Of a DNA stretch of 32,221 nucleotides, positions 26,299 to 32,221 are shown piece after piece (the first letter of the stretch is position 1; each line of letters starts with the position of its first letter). The notes under the pieces were generated by a model. That model was not told the origin of the DNA, did no database searches, and worked only from the letters and a program-made list of their open reading frames with translations. A program made the translations under genes and the position numbers. Source of the stretch: Pirellulales bacterium (lineage in GTDB: Bacteria; Planctomycetota; Planctomycetia; Pirellulales; Thermoguttaceae); NCBI GenBank assembly GCA_020846145.1, contig JADLEL010000033.1, forward strand, positions 1 through 32,221, in the 5' to 3' direction.

Positions 26299-26320
26299 CA
26301 TTATTTCAAAGGAGCATGAG

Positions 26321-27199
26321 ATGAAATTATCGAGAAAAAACGGTCGTGGATTGGCCCCGCGGGGCTTTACCCTGGTCGAGCTGCTGGTGGTGATTGCGAT
26401 TATCGGCATCCTGATCGCGCTTTTGCTGCCGGCCATCCAAGCCACCCGCGAAGCCGCCCGGCGCATGCAATGTTCCAACAACATGCGCCAGATCGGCTTG
26501 GCGACCTTGAGTTACGAGGACGCGTACAAGCACTTTCCCAAGCCGTACGTTACGACTCCGGCGAATCACAGCATGTTCACGCTCATCCAGCAATACATGG
26601 AAAACAACTCCATTTACAAGATGATCGACCTGAAAAAAAATTGGAACGATGCCGCCAACAAGGCGGCGGTGGATAACGACATCGCCGTTTTCGTATGTCC
26701 CAGCGCCCCTTCCGGCCGGCATTTCATCAACGACTACGGCCCTTGCTTGACGTACTCCTCGGGCGCGATCGGCGTGCTGACCGCCGCCCGCGCGATCAAA
26801 CGGCGGGACAATTACGATGGGTTGCTGGCGGTTTACGACCGAAAAGTCGTAAGGATCAAAGAAGTCAAGGATGGCCTTTCGCACACCATCATGCTCACCG
26901 AAGACGGCGGGCGTCCCTCCATGTATGCGGGGAATTCGCTCGTCGGCGCCGGCGTTTCCGGCGCGCGATGGGCGGACCGCGCGAACGAATTCATCATCCA
27001 CGACACCTGCGCCGGCACGACCCAGGTCTTCAACTGCCACAACAACAACGAAATCTACAGTTTCCATAAAAAGGGCTGCAATTTCCTCTACGGCGACGGC
27101 GCGGTCCGCTTCCATTCCAACGACATCGACATGGAGGCCTTTTGCTCGCTGTTCACCCGCGACGGGAAAGATTTCGTCGAGAACGGATTTGTGCAATAA
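26321..27199 (+). CDS. DUF1559 prepilin-like protein
   Basis: 292 residues. The class III prepilin-like leader ends at Gly before [22 protein letters not shown] (read as [11 protein letters not shown] at about 18-28), the type IV pilin/pseudopilin N-methylation motif with Glu at +5. [18 protein letters not shown] follows, the conserved planctomycete DUF1559 segment. Near the C-terminus, [17 protein letters not shown] contains the H-x9-DG signature that typifies this very large paralogous family. It should be cleaved by a prepilin peptidase and assembled at or near the cell surface; the precise function is not known. A GGAG in AAAGGAGCATGAG lies about 9 nt before the ATG. It is the second gene of a two-gene operon with the lipoprotein. 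Confidence 0.95.
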   Translation: MKLSRKNGRGLAPRGFTLVELLVVIAIIGILIALLLPAIQATREAARRMQCSNNMRQIGLATLSYEDAYKHFPKPYVTTPANHSMFTLIQQYMENNSIYKMIDLKKNWNDAANKAAVDNDIAVFVCPSAPSGRHFINDYGPCLTYSSGAIGVLTAARAIKRRDNYDGLLAVYDRKVVRIKEVKDGLSHTIMLTEDGGRPSMYAGNSLVGAGVSGARWADRANEFIIHDTCAGTTQVFNCHNNNEIYSFHKKGCNFLYGDGAVRFHSNDIDMEAFCSLFTRDGKDFVENGFVQ

Positions 27200-27596
27200 T
27201 ACACGGGTGCATTCGCGGATGCGCCCAGCAGCATTGCCGCCACGGATGGCTCCACGCCATCGATTTGCGATTCGCGAAGTTGGCTGCGGCAAATCGCCCG
27301 GCGCGAGCCGTCGCCATGAAAATAAAACGGAATTCTCGCGGAATTTTAGCGAAGGACGCGTAAATCCCTAACAATAGCCCGGTACAATTCCTTCAATTCA
27401 ATCGATTGCCGATGCGGCAGGATTACGAACGATCGGCGGGCGGCCGAATGGCCATCGCCGGTAGTTCGCGCGGCCCGATTTTTCCCGGAAATCGAACGCT
27501 CGATCCTCGCATCGCGGATTAACCCATCCCGGCGGATGCCATCCAACCGTCGGCGCGCGCGACCCATGGATTGCTCCGTGGGTTTTTGTATTTTGG
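27200..27596. other. Gene-free region downstream of DUF1559 gene
   Basis: About 400 bases. A weak hairpin (GGGTGCAT 27205-27212 with ATGCGCCC 27219-27226, no U-tract) follows the DUF1559 stop at once. The next 330 bases hold no convincing gene on either strand, yet the stretch ends in a good plus-strand terminator (27562-27587). It is either a long 3' untranslated region or an unrecognised small RNA; I could not match it to tmRNA, RNase P or SRP RNA signatures. Confidence 0.4.
27562..27587 (+). terminator. Rho-independent terminator
   Basis: ACCCATGG (27562-27569), loop ATTGCT, CCGTGGGT (27576-27583) and then a T run to 27587. The 8-bp stem has one G-T pair. It points in the plus direction and lies 363 bases after the DUF1559 stop, directly before the deleted RAYT element. 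Confidence 0.75.
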
Positions 27597-27869
27597 GGCA
27601 CGAAAAGGGGACATTACTAATTATGACGAGTCCGCAACGAGATACTAATATGCCTTCATGCCACGAACCGCTCGATCTACTGAAGGAGGAATGGTCTATC
27701 ACGTTCTCAACCGGGGGAACGCTCCGAACCTGCGTGCGGCGAGACCGCCCCTTCGGGCATGAAACCTGGGTACGGGAGACTGCCGCCCGCCTGGGGCTTG
27801 AGTACAGCCTTCGCGGCCCCGGCCGACCACCTGCCAAATCCATTAATCAGTAATGTCCCCTTTTCATGC
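27597..27869 (+). mobile_element. Internally deleted RAYT element (MITE-like)
   Basis: 273 bp, about 97% identical to the two ends of the element at 19910-20674, with the middle 491 bp missing. The junction lies at AAC, which occurs at both deletion borders in the full copy (20031-20033 and 20522-20524), a 3-bp microhomology. Both inverted ends are kept (AAAAGGGGACATTACT left; AGTAATGTCCCCTTTT right). This is how non-autonomous elements mobilised by a transposase in trans usually arise. Confidence 0.88.
27658..27853 (+). pseudogene. Remnant of RAYT transposase gene
   Basis: Starts with the same 21 codons as the intact transposase ([11 protein letters not shown]...), then joins the C-terminal coding part after a 491-bp deletion. 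As 491 is not a multiple of three, the C-terminal part is out of frame. The HUH and Tyr motifs are lost, so the product cannot be active. Confidence 0.88.
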
Positions 27870-29111
27870 GCCCCGGTTCAACTCTTTGAATTTCTTCTCG
27901 TCCGCCGCCGCTTTTTCCTTTTCGCCGAGTCGTTCGTAGGCTTGGGCCCGGTATTGGTAGATTTCGGCGTAGTCGGGGAGCATTTTTAGGGCAGTGCCGA
28001 ATTCTTCGACGGCTTCCTTGGGCCGGTTCAGTTTCAGGTGGCAGCGGCCGAGCCAGAGATGGACGTCGGCGTGGTCGTATTGCCCGTCGGTTTCGCCGCA
28101 CATCGCGGCGAGCAACCGCGCCGCCTTATCGAACTCGGAAATATCGAACAGATGCTCGACGGTGAGCCAATCGTACTGCCGGGCGTAAGGCTGCCAGGGA
28201 TAGGCCGACTTATCGGTGAAGCCTTTCAGCGCCTCGTCGGGCTGGTCCCACCACTGGGCGAACCAGAGCGTCGGCTGGGTTGAGAGTTGCTGCTTCGCGG
28301 CGAAGGGGAGAAACACTTTCAAGTAGAACGCCCGCGTCTGCTGCGCGGCGACGACTTCGTGCTTGACGATTCCGCCGACGAACGCCTCCTTCGAGACCTT
28401 GCCCGCCGCGGCCCGTTCGTGCAATTTGACGAAATGCCTGGCGTTGTTGATGTTGTGCAGTTCATAGACTGCGCCGGCCCAAAGCTCCTCGAAGTTGCGC
28501 GGGCGGCCGACGCGGCGGCCGTGCGTATATTCGGGATGCACTTGGATCGAGCCGTGCTCGGTTTCGCCGGGCGCGGTGTGCTCGGCGTCGGAGTCGGTCG
28601 GCGGTTCGGGGTCCCAATCGATGAGCGAGCCGAGGTCCTCGCCGGCGAATTTCCGCGCCGCCCAATCGCGCAAGAACCCCGACTCCGCGGCGTATTCCGC
28701 CATTGCCGGGCGGTCGGCGAGCATCTTGCGCACTTGTTGGCGGCCGTGTTCCAACGCCGCGGGCGGAAGCGGCTTGTCGGTCGTCGGCTTGTAGTCCCCG
28801 CCCACGTCGCCGGGATGCAACTCGACGGCGGACTTGAGCGCGGCCGCGCCCTTTTCGTAATCGCCGTTATCCAGCAAGGCCACGGACAACATGCCCTGAT
28901 ACTTCGCCTCTTTCGGCTGGAGTTTGACGGCCTCGGTGAAGTCGATAATCGCTCGATCGAAGCGCTTTCGCGTCAAGGCCCGCGCGCCGCGCTCGAAAGC
29001 GTCGGCGGCGTCATCGCCGCGGAGCATCGACGAAGCACATCCAAGGCCGATAAACAAAATCGCCGAAGTTACCGCATTTTTGCGGACGAGGGTGTTTTTA
29101 GCTGCTTGCAT
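27864..29111 (-). CDS. Exported TPR-repeat protein
   Basis: 415 residues. An N-terminal hydrophobic segment (about 12-25, ending GLGCASS) suggests a signal peptide; the Cys context is not a clean lipobox. TPR-like helices lie at about 36-103 (AFERGARALTRKRFDRAIIDFTEAVKL) and about 340-410 (LWLGRCHLKLNRPKEAVEEFGTALK, then YQYRAQAYERLGEKEKAAADEKK). The middle (about 150-330) is helical, rich in Trp and His (HEVVAAQQTRAFYLKV), and not recognised. The open frame reaches 29294, but the first part lacks protein character, so the ATG at 29111 at the signal peptide is used. The stop codon TGA (27864-27866) lies inside the right end of the deleted RAYT element, so the last residues and the stop come from, or abut, the insertion. 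A scaffold or protein-binding role is plausible. Confidence 0.82.
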   Translation of the reverse strand: MQAAKNTLVRKNAVTSAILFIGLGCASSMLRGDDAADAFERGARALTRKRFDRAIIDFTEAVKLQPKEAKYQGMLSVALLDNGDYEKGAAALKSAVELHPGDVGGDYKPTTDKPLPPAALEHGRQQVRKMLADRPAMAEYAAESGFLRDWAARKFAGEDLGSLIDWDPEPPTDSDAEHTAPGETEHGSIQVHPEYTHGRRVGRPRNFEELWAGAVYELHNINNARHFVKLHERAAAGKVSKEAFVGGIVKHEVVAAQQTRAFYLKVFLPFAAKQQLSTQPTLWFAQWWDQPDEALKGFTDKSAYPWQPYARQYDWLTVEHLFDISEFDKAARLLAAMCGETDGQYDHADVHLWLGRCHLKLNRPKEAVEEFGTALKMLPDYAEIYQYRAQAYERLGEKEKAAADEKKFKELNRGA

Positions 29112-29698
29112 ATCGAGCTTTCGCTGGGGGCATGGTGGGTTCGGGCCAATTGGGCTGCAATCGAGCAGCCCCGACGCCGTTTCATGTCCCGCGTGGAATA
29201 AAAGGACAGTTTGGAAATCTGTCCTATGAATGGGCGGGCTTGGGAATCGTACCGTTATTATTATATTTCGGCTTGTCGGACTGGAACAAATCATCCTTCA
29301 AACGAATGCCCGATCCGCGCGCCTGGATTTTTCATAAACGAAGAGTTTCCAGGAAAATAGCGGGAAATGAAGGCATTGAAAATACATAGTTCCGATGGGT
29401 GGTTGCTGGAAGTCGGTTATCGTGTAGCAACTCCCCCAAACGCATAATTTTCCAATAAAAGCGGGCTAGCGTTAAAAAACATCCTCTTGGGGATGGAAAA
29501 TTTCTTCGCTTGCCCTTGCAATTCTCTAAAAATTCGTCAAACTGAGTGATTCTCTTTGGGCGATAGGAGAGAAATTGTCGAAATCAGATCATTAAATCCT
29601 TCGCAGGGCGCGATTGCTAACCCCCGGCGATTAAATAACTTACATCATATATCAGAGCCACGGACCCCACCATCAGGGCGGGTCTTGAGGAGGCGGTA
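29112..29698. other. Divergent intergenic region upstream of rplY
   Basis: About 590 bases with no credible gene. Visible structure: AGGACAG (29203-29209) with CTGTCCT (29219-29225); a CATCC/GGATG hairpin near 29480-29495 beside an A-tract at 29474-29479, which on the minus strand reads as a weak terminator; and GACCC (29663-29667) with GGGTC (29680-29684) just ahead of the rplY ribosome site. The rplY promoter must lie here, but no consensus -35/-10 pair stands out. Confidence 0.4.
29687..29693 (+). promoter_or_regulatory. Ribosome binding site of rplY
   Basis: GAGGAGG ends 5 nt before the ATG at 29699. It is one of the strongest Shine-Dalgarno sites in this window and fixes the start of the ribosomal protein gene. 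A small hairpin immediately upstream could modulate access. Confidence 0.8.
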
Positions 29699-30331
29699 AT
29701 GGCAGAACAATTATCGGTTGAATTGCGCGAAAATCAGGGAAAACTGAACAACCGCCGCTTGCGCCGCGGCGGCCATGTGCCGGCGGTGCTCTACGGCCAC
29801 GGCTTGGAAAATGTCAAGCTTTCGGTGTCCGAAGATGCCCTTTCGCTGGCCCTTCGGCACGGCAGCCGGTTGGTCGATTTGGCGGGCGGGGTCAACGAAT
29901 CGGCCTTCATCCGCGATTTGCAATGGAACACCTGGGGTACGCAGGTGCTGCACGTCGATTTCACGCGGATTTCAGCCGACGAAGAGGTCGAAGTAACGAT
30001 CGCCATCGAACTCCGCGGCGAGGCCCCCGGCGTGCGCGCGGGAGGCGTGGTCGAGCATTTAATCCATCAGGTGGAAATCGCCTGCCCCGCCGGTTCCATT
30101 CCCGAAAAACTCAAGGTCAACATCAACCACTTGAAGTTGGAAGATAAGATTCTTTTATCTCAATTGGAGATTCCGCAAGGCGCCCGCTTGCTCGCAGATG
30201 ATCTGGAGGCGGTGATTGTGCAATGCGTGGTGCCGGCCGAACTGCCCGAAGAAGAAGCGGCCGCAGCCGTCGAGGGCGAGCCGGAAGTCATCGGCGCGAA
30301 GAAGGAAGAAGAGGAAGCGGCGGAGAAATAA
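29699..30331 (+). CDS. rplY: 50S ribosomal protein bL25 (CTC form)
   Basis: 210 residues, the long two-domain bL25/CTC form that binds 5S rRNA. The N-terminal RNA-binding domain shows LRENQGKLNNRRLRRGGHVPAVLYGHGLENVKLSV (visible parts: GKLNNRRLRR, VPAVLYGHG). The C-terminal TL5-like beta domain has LHVDFTRISADEEVEVTIAIEL and HLKLEDKILLSQLEIPQGARLL. It ends in an acidic tail (KKEEEEAAEK), as often seen. It is the first gene of rplY-pth-rpsF-ssb; only 4 bases separate it from pth, so the two are tightly coupled. Confidence 0.96.
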   Translation: MAEQLSVELRENQGKLNNRRLRRGGHVPAVLYGHGLENVKLSVSEDALSLALRHGSRLVDLAGGVNESAFIRDLQWNTWGTQVLHVDFTRISADEEVEVTIAIELRGEAPGVRAGGVVEHLIHQVEIACPAGSIPEKLKVNINHLKLEDKILLSQLEIPQGARLLADDLEAVIVQCVVPAELPEEEAAAAVEGEPEVIGAKKEEEEAAEK

Positions 30332-30335
30332 GTGG

Positions 30336-30908
30336 ATGAAACTGGTGGTCGGACTGGGTAATCCGGGTCGGAAGTACGAAGGAACCCGGCACAACGTCGG
30401 CTATATGATTTTAGCCGGCTTGGCCCGCAAGTTCGGCCGGCCGCCCGTGAAGGAAAAGTTCCGCGCGGAAGTGATGGACGCGGAAATCGGCGGTGAAAAA
30501 GCGTTGCTGATGACGCCGCTGACCTTCATGAACTTAAGCGGCCTGAGCGTGGCGGAAGCGAAAAGTTTTTATAAAATACCCGCGCAGGATTTGCTCGTTA
30601 TTTGCGACGACCTGAACCTGCCGCTGGGTAAACTGCGGATTCGGGTCCAAGGGGCCTCGGGCGGGCAAAAAGGGCTGGAGGATATCATCCGCCGGCTGGG
30701 CACCGAGGAATTCCCCCGCCTCCGCGTGGGCATCGGCAATCCGCCGGAGAACTGGGACTGGGCCGATTTCGTGCTGAGCAAGTTCGCCAGGGACGAGCAG
30801 CCGACGATCGAAGAATCCATCGTTCGCGCCGCCGAGGCCGTGGAAGCCTGGGCGCGCGAAGGCATCGAATACTGCATGAATCATTTTAATAAAGGGATTG
30901 GAGATTAG
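30336..30908 (+). CDS. pth: Peptidyl-tRNA hydrolase
   Basis: 190 residues. Releases peptides from prematurely dropped peptidyl-tRNA. Motifs: VVGLGNPGRKYEGTRHNVGY with catalytic His 19, PLTFMNLSG, ICDDLNLPLGKLRIR and GASGGQKGLEDII. The ATG at 30336 starts the domain exactly; the open frame extends back to 30216 in overlap with rplY and is ignored. A GTGG just upstream is a weak ribosome site, so coupling to rplY is likely. The last five codons and the stop (KGIGD, TAG) are formed by the first units of the GGGATTG heptamer array that begins at 30894. Confidence 0.96.
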   Translation: MKLVVGLGNPGRKYEGTRHNVGYMILAGLARKFGRPPVKEKFRAEVMDAEIGGEKALLMTPLTFMNLSGLSVAEAKSFYKIPAQDLLVICDDLNLPLGKLRIRVQGASGGQKGLEDIIRRLGTEEFPRLRVGIGNPPENWDWADFVLSKFARDEQPTIEESIVRAAEAVEAWAREGIEYCMNHFNKGIGD

Positions 30909-30978
30909 GGATTGGGGATTGGAAAACGGAATCGCTTGCATCCTTGCCCCCGAACCCCGAATCCTGAACCCTGAACCC
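30894..30978 (+). repeat. Telomere-like heptamer arrays between pth and rpsF
   Basis: Four tandem heptamers, GGGATTG GAGATTA GGGATTG GGGATTG, occupy 30894-30921 and overlap the pth stop codon. After 29 bases a second set with opposite strand bias follows at 30951-30978: CGAACCC CGAATCC TGAACCC TGAACCC. Both keep a strict 7-bp period with a G or C triplet. A near-copy of the first array lies between rpsF and ssb. Confidence 0.85.
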
Positions 30979-30995
30979 TTTCGAGGAGCATCGCC

Positions 30996-31439
30996 TTGGC
31001 TCAAACCGTTTATGAAGGATTGTTTATTTTCGACTCGACGCGCTACGGCCGCGACCAGGACGGGGTGCCGGGCCAAGTCAACGAGCTGATCGAAAAACTC
31101 GGCGGCGAGGTGCTCGTGAGCCGGTTGTGGGACGAGCGCCGCTTGGCGTTCCCCATCAACGGGCAGCGCAAGGGCACTTACTGGTTGACGTACTTCCGCC
31201 TGGAAAGCACGAAACTGCCCGAACTCAAGCAGCCCTGCTCGATCAACGAGAACATCCTCCGCGTGTTGTTTTTGAAGGTCGAGCCGCGGATCGTCGATGC
31301 GTTGGTCAACCACGCCCGCACGGCGCCGGTGTTGGCCCCGCAGCCCGCGGAAGCCGCTCCCCCTCCCGCCAAAGTTGTTGCCGCCGTCGTGCAGCTTAGT
31401 CCGGAAGAGTTGAACGTCAATTTGGATGCGGTTGAGTAA
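30996..31439 (+). CDS. rpsF: 30S ribosomal protein bS6
   Basis: 147 residues. It binds 16S rRNA together with uS18. Family features: YEGLFIFDSTRYGRD at the start, GGEVLVSRLWDERRLAFPINGQRKGTYWL (read RLWDERRLAFPI, KGTYWL), ENILRVLFLKVE. A C-terminal extension of about 45 residues, rich in Ala/Pro (APQPAEAAPPPAK), goes beyond the usual length. The start is TTG at 30996, supported by GAGGAG at 30983-30988, 7 nt upstream; no in-frame ATG fits the N-terminus. rpsR, the usual S18 partner gene, is not between rpsF and ssb and could lie beyond the window. Confidence 0.95.
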   Translation: MAQTVYEGLFIFDSTRYGRDQDGVPGQVNELIEKLGGEVLVSRLWDERRLAFPINGQRKGTYWLTYFRLESTKLPELKQPCSINENILRVLFLKVEPRIVDALVNHARTAPVLAPQPAEAAPPPAKVVAAVVQLSPEELNVNLDAVE

Positions 31440-31447
31440 GATTATTA

Positions 31448-31535
31448 GGGATTGGAGATTAGGGATTAGGGATTGGAAAAGATACGAACCAATTTCGAAG
31501 TAACAAGAACCCAGTTCCCCAATCCCCTATTTCCC
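31448..31535 (+). repeat. Telomere-like heptamer array between rpsF and ssb
   Basis: GGGATTG GAGATTA GGGATTA GGGATTG at 31448-31475 repeats the order seen after pth with one change. A C-rich stretch (31517-31535, TTCCCCAATCCCCTATTTC) follows, and CCAATCCC (31519-31526) is the complement of GGGATTGG (31469-31476), so a loose stem is possible. It fills most of the 113-bp gap. Confidence 0.8.
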
Positions 31536-31552
31536 AAACCGGAGCAATCCTC

Positions 31553-32062
31553 ATGGCCAGTCACAACCGAGTGATTCTGATCGGCAATTTGACCCGCGAT
31601 CCGGAATTGCGCTATCTCCAGAGCGGGATGGCGGTCGTTGACCTCGGTTTGGCGGTGAACGATAAGCGGAAAAATGCCGCCGGAGAATGGATCGACGAGA
31701 CGACCTTTGTGGATGTAACGGTGTGGGGCCGCACGGCCGAAGTCGCCGGGGAATATTTGACCAAAGGTTCGCCGGTTTTTATCGAAGGCCGGCTGAAGCT
31801 CGACACCTGGGAAACCGACGGCCAAAAACGATCGAAGTTGAAAGTAGTTTGCGAAAAAATGCAATTGATCGGCGCGAAAGGCCAAGGGGGGCAGGGCGGC
31901 CCCGGTTCCCGGCCGCCGATGGCGCGTCCCGCCGGCGCGGGCAATCAGTACAATCGAGCGCATCAGAGCGATCAAGCCGATGCATACAGCCAGCCCGCCC
32001 CGCCAGACGATTTCGGCGATCCCCCGCCGGACATGCCCGGCGGGGACGAGATTCCCTTTTGA
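31553..32062 (+). CDS. ssb: Single-stranded DNA-binding protein
   Basis: 169 residues. The OB fold covers about 1-110, with NRVILIGNLTRDPELRYLQSGMAVVDLGLAVND, then FVDVTVWGRTAEVAGEYLTKGSPVFIEGRL (visible parts: ILIGNLTRDPELRY, VWGRTAEVAGEYL, FIEGRLKLDTWE). A Gly/Pro/Gln-rich linker leads to the acidic tip GGDEIPF, which in the family recruits partner proteins. The ATG at 31553 has GGAG 8 nt upstream. It is the last gene visible; a 143-bp repeat starts 16 bp after its stop, so the usual downstream rpsR/rplI genes are either displaced or off the window. Confidence 0.96.
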   Translation: MASHNRVILIGNLTRDPELRYLQSGMAVVDLGLAVNDKRKNAAGEWIDETTFVDVTVWGRTAEVAGEYLTKGSPVFIEGRLKLDTWETDGQKRSKLKVVCEKMQLIGAKGQGGQGGPGSRPPMARPAGAGNQYNRAHQSDQADAYSQPAPPDDFGDPPPDMPGGDEIPF

Positions 32063-32078
32063 GAAGTAAAAAACGACA

Positions 32079-32221
32079 GTAAGCGTTCACGCCACGGTCG
32101 GGGACTGGTCCATTTTTCGGCGGGAAAACGTATTTTGTGGACAAACGGTAGGCCGAAAACATGGACCTGTCCCCTTCCCGCGGCGCGAGGGGGACAGTCC
32201 CATTTTCGCGGCGATTAAGCA
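32079..32221 (-). repeat. 143-bp dispersed repeat, right copy (inverted)
   Basis: Reverse complement of 38-180 with two substitutions: a C for G in the TTTTCGCGCC segment and a T for G in the ACCGGGGCG segment. It begins 16 bp after the ssb stop and runs to the last base of the window, so its true outer end is not seen. The internal hairpin structure is the same as in the left copy. Confidence 0.85.

Noticed and set aside
27346..27843. 165-codon minus-strand frame
   Set aside because: Half of it is antisense to the transposase remnant; the rest (SIELKELYRAIVRDLRV) looks faintly protein-like but has no start, ribosome site or family match.
27536..27853. 105-codon plus-strand frame through the deleted RAYT element
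   Set aside because: It starts outside the element, reads the wrong frame of the transposase start and only then enters the true C-terminal frame; an accident of the 491-bp deletion.
1..32221. tRNA, rRNA, tmRNA, RNase P RNA or CRISPR array
   Set aside because: I looked for T-loop/acceptor patterns, conserved RNA cores and regularly spaced direct repeats and found none. The heptamer arrays are continuous tandem repeats without spacers.

Overview
The window reads as a 32 kb piece of a planctomycete chromosome. The markers are a DUF1559 prepilin-like protein (N-terminal methylation motif, C-terminal H-x9-DG signature), a neighbouring small lipoprotein, a very large PEP-CTERM/autotransporter-repeat protein, a Tat-exported Gfo/Idh oxidoreductase, a SUMF1-like lipoprotein, an OmpP1/FadL porin and a giant pseudokinase-STAND-histidine kinase hybrid. 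The base composition is moderately GC-rich. No rRNA, tRNA or CRISPR array was recognised. A 143-bp repeat lies at both window ends in inverted orientation, so this could be a whole assembly contig broken at a dispersed repeat.

Layout. 251-5428 (minus): ABC-F ATPase, Gfo/Idh oxidoreductase and SUMF1-like lipoprotein, followed by a divergent apbE (5469-6497). 6520-16804: a signalling block. It holds a 1990-residue hybrid kinase (minus), a methyltransferase and alpha/beta hydrolase pair overlapping by 4 bp (minus), then a divergent HPt protein and a REC-HD-GYP response regulator (plus). 17040-18296: FadL-type outer-membrane protein, convergent with an NtrC-family sigma-54 response regulator (18456-19865, minus). 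A double-hairpin repeat lies between them.

19910-20674 is a RAYT/IS200-like element: a Y1 transposase gene bounded by near-perfect 26-bp inverted ends. 20887-25278 encodes the 1463-residue PEP-CTERM surface protein. 25825-27199 holds the lipoprotein and DUF1559 pair. 27597-27869 is a 273-bp internally deleted relative of the RAYT element, whose right end supplies the stop codon of a TPR protein (27864-29111, minus). 29699-32062 is a translation/replication operon, rplY-pth-rpsF-ssb, with telomere-like GGGATTR heptamer arrays in two of its gaps.

How the genes may work together. The hybrid kinase has no HPt domain of its own. The free-standing HPt and the HD-GYP regulator nearby can complete a phosphorelay ending in c-di-GMP hydrolysis; this is inferred from context. 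The kinase N-terminus has lost the key catalytic residues of a Ser/Thr kinase and probably acts as a sensor or scaffold. The second theme is repeat and RAYT activity: an autonomous-looking element, a deletion derivative and several REP/MITE-like hairpins sit at gene borders and act as terminators or donate stop codons.
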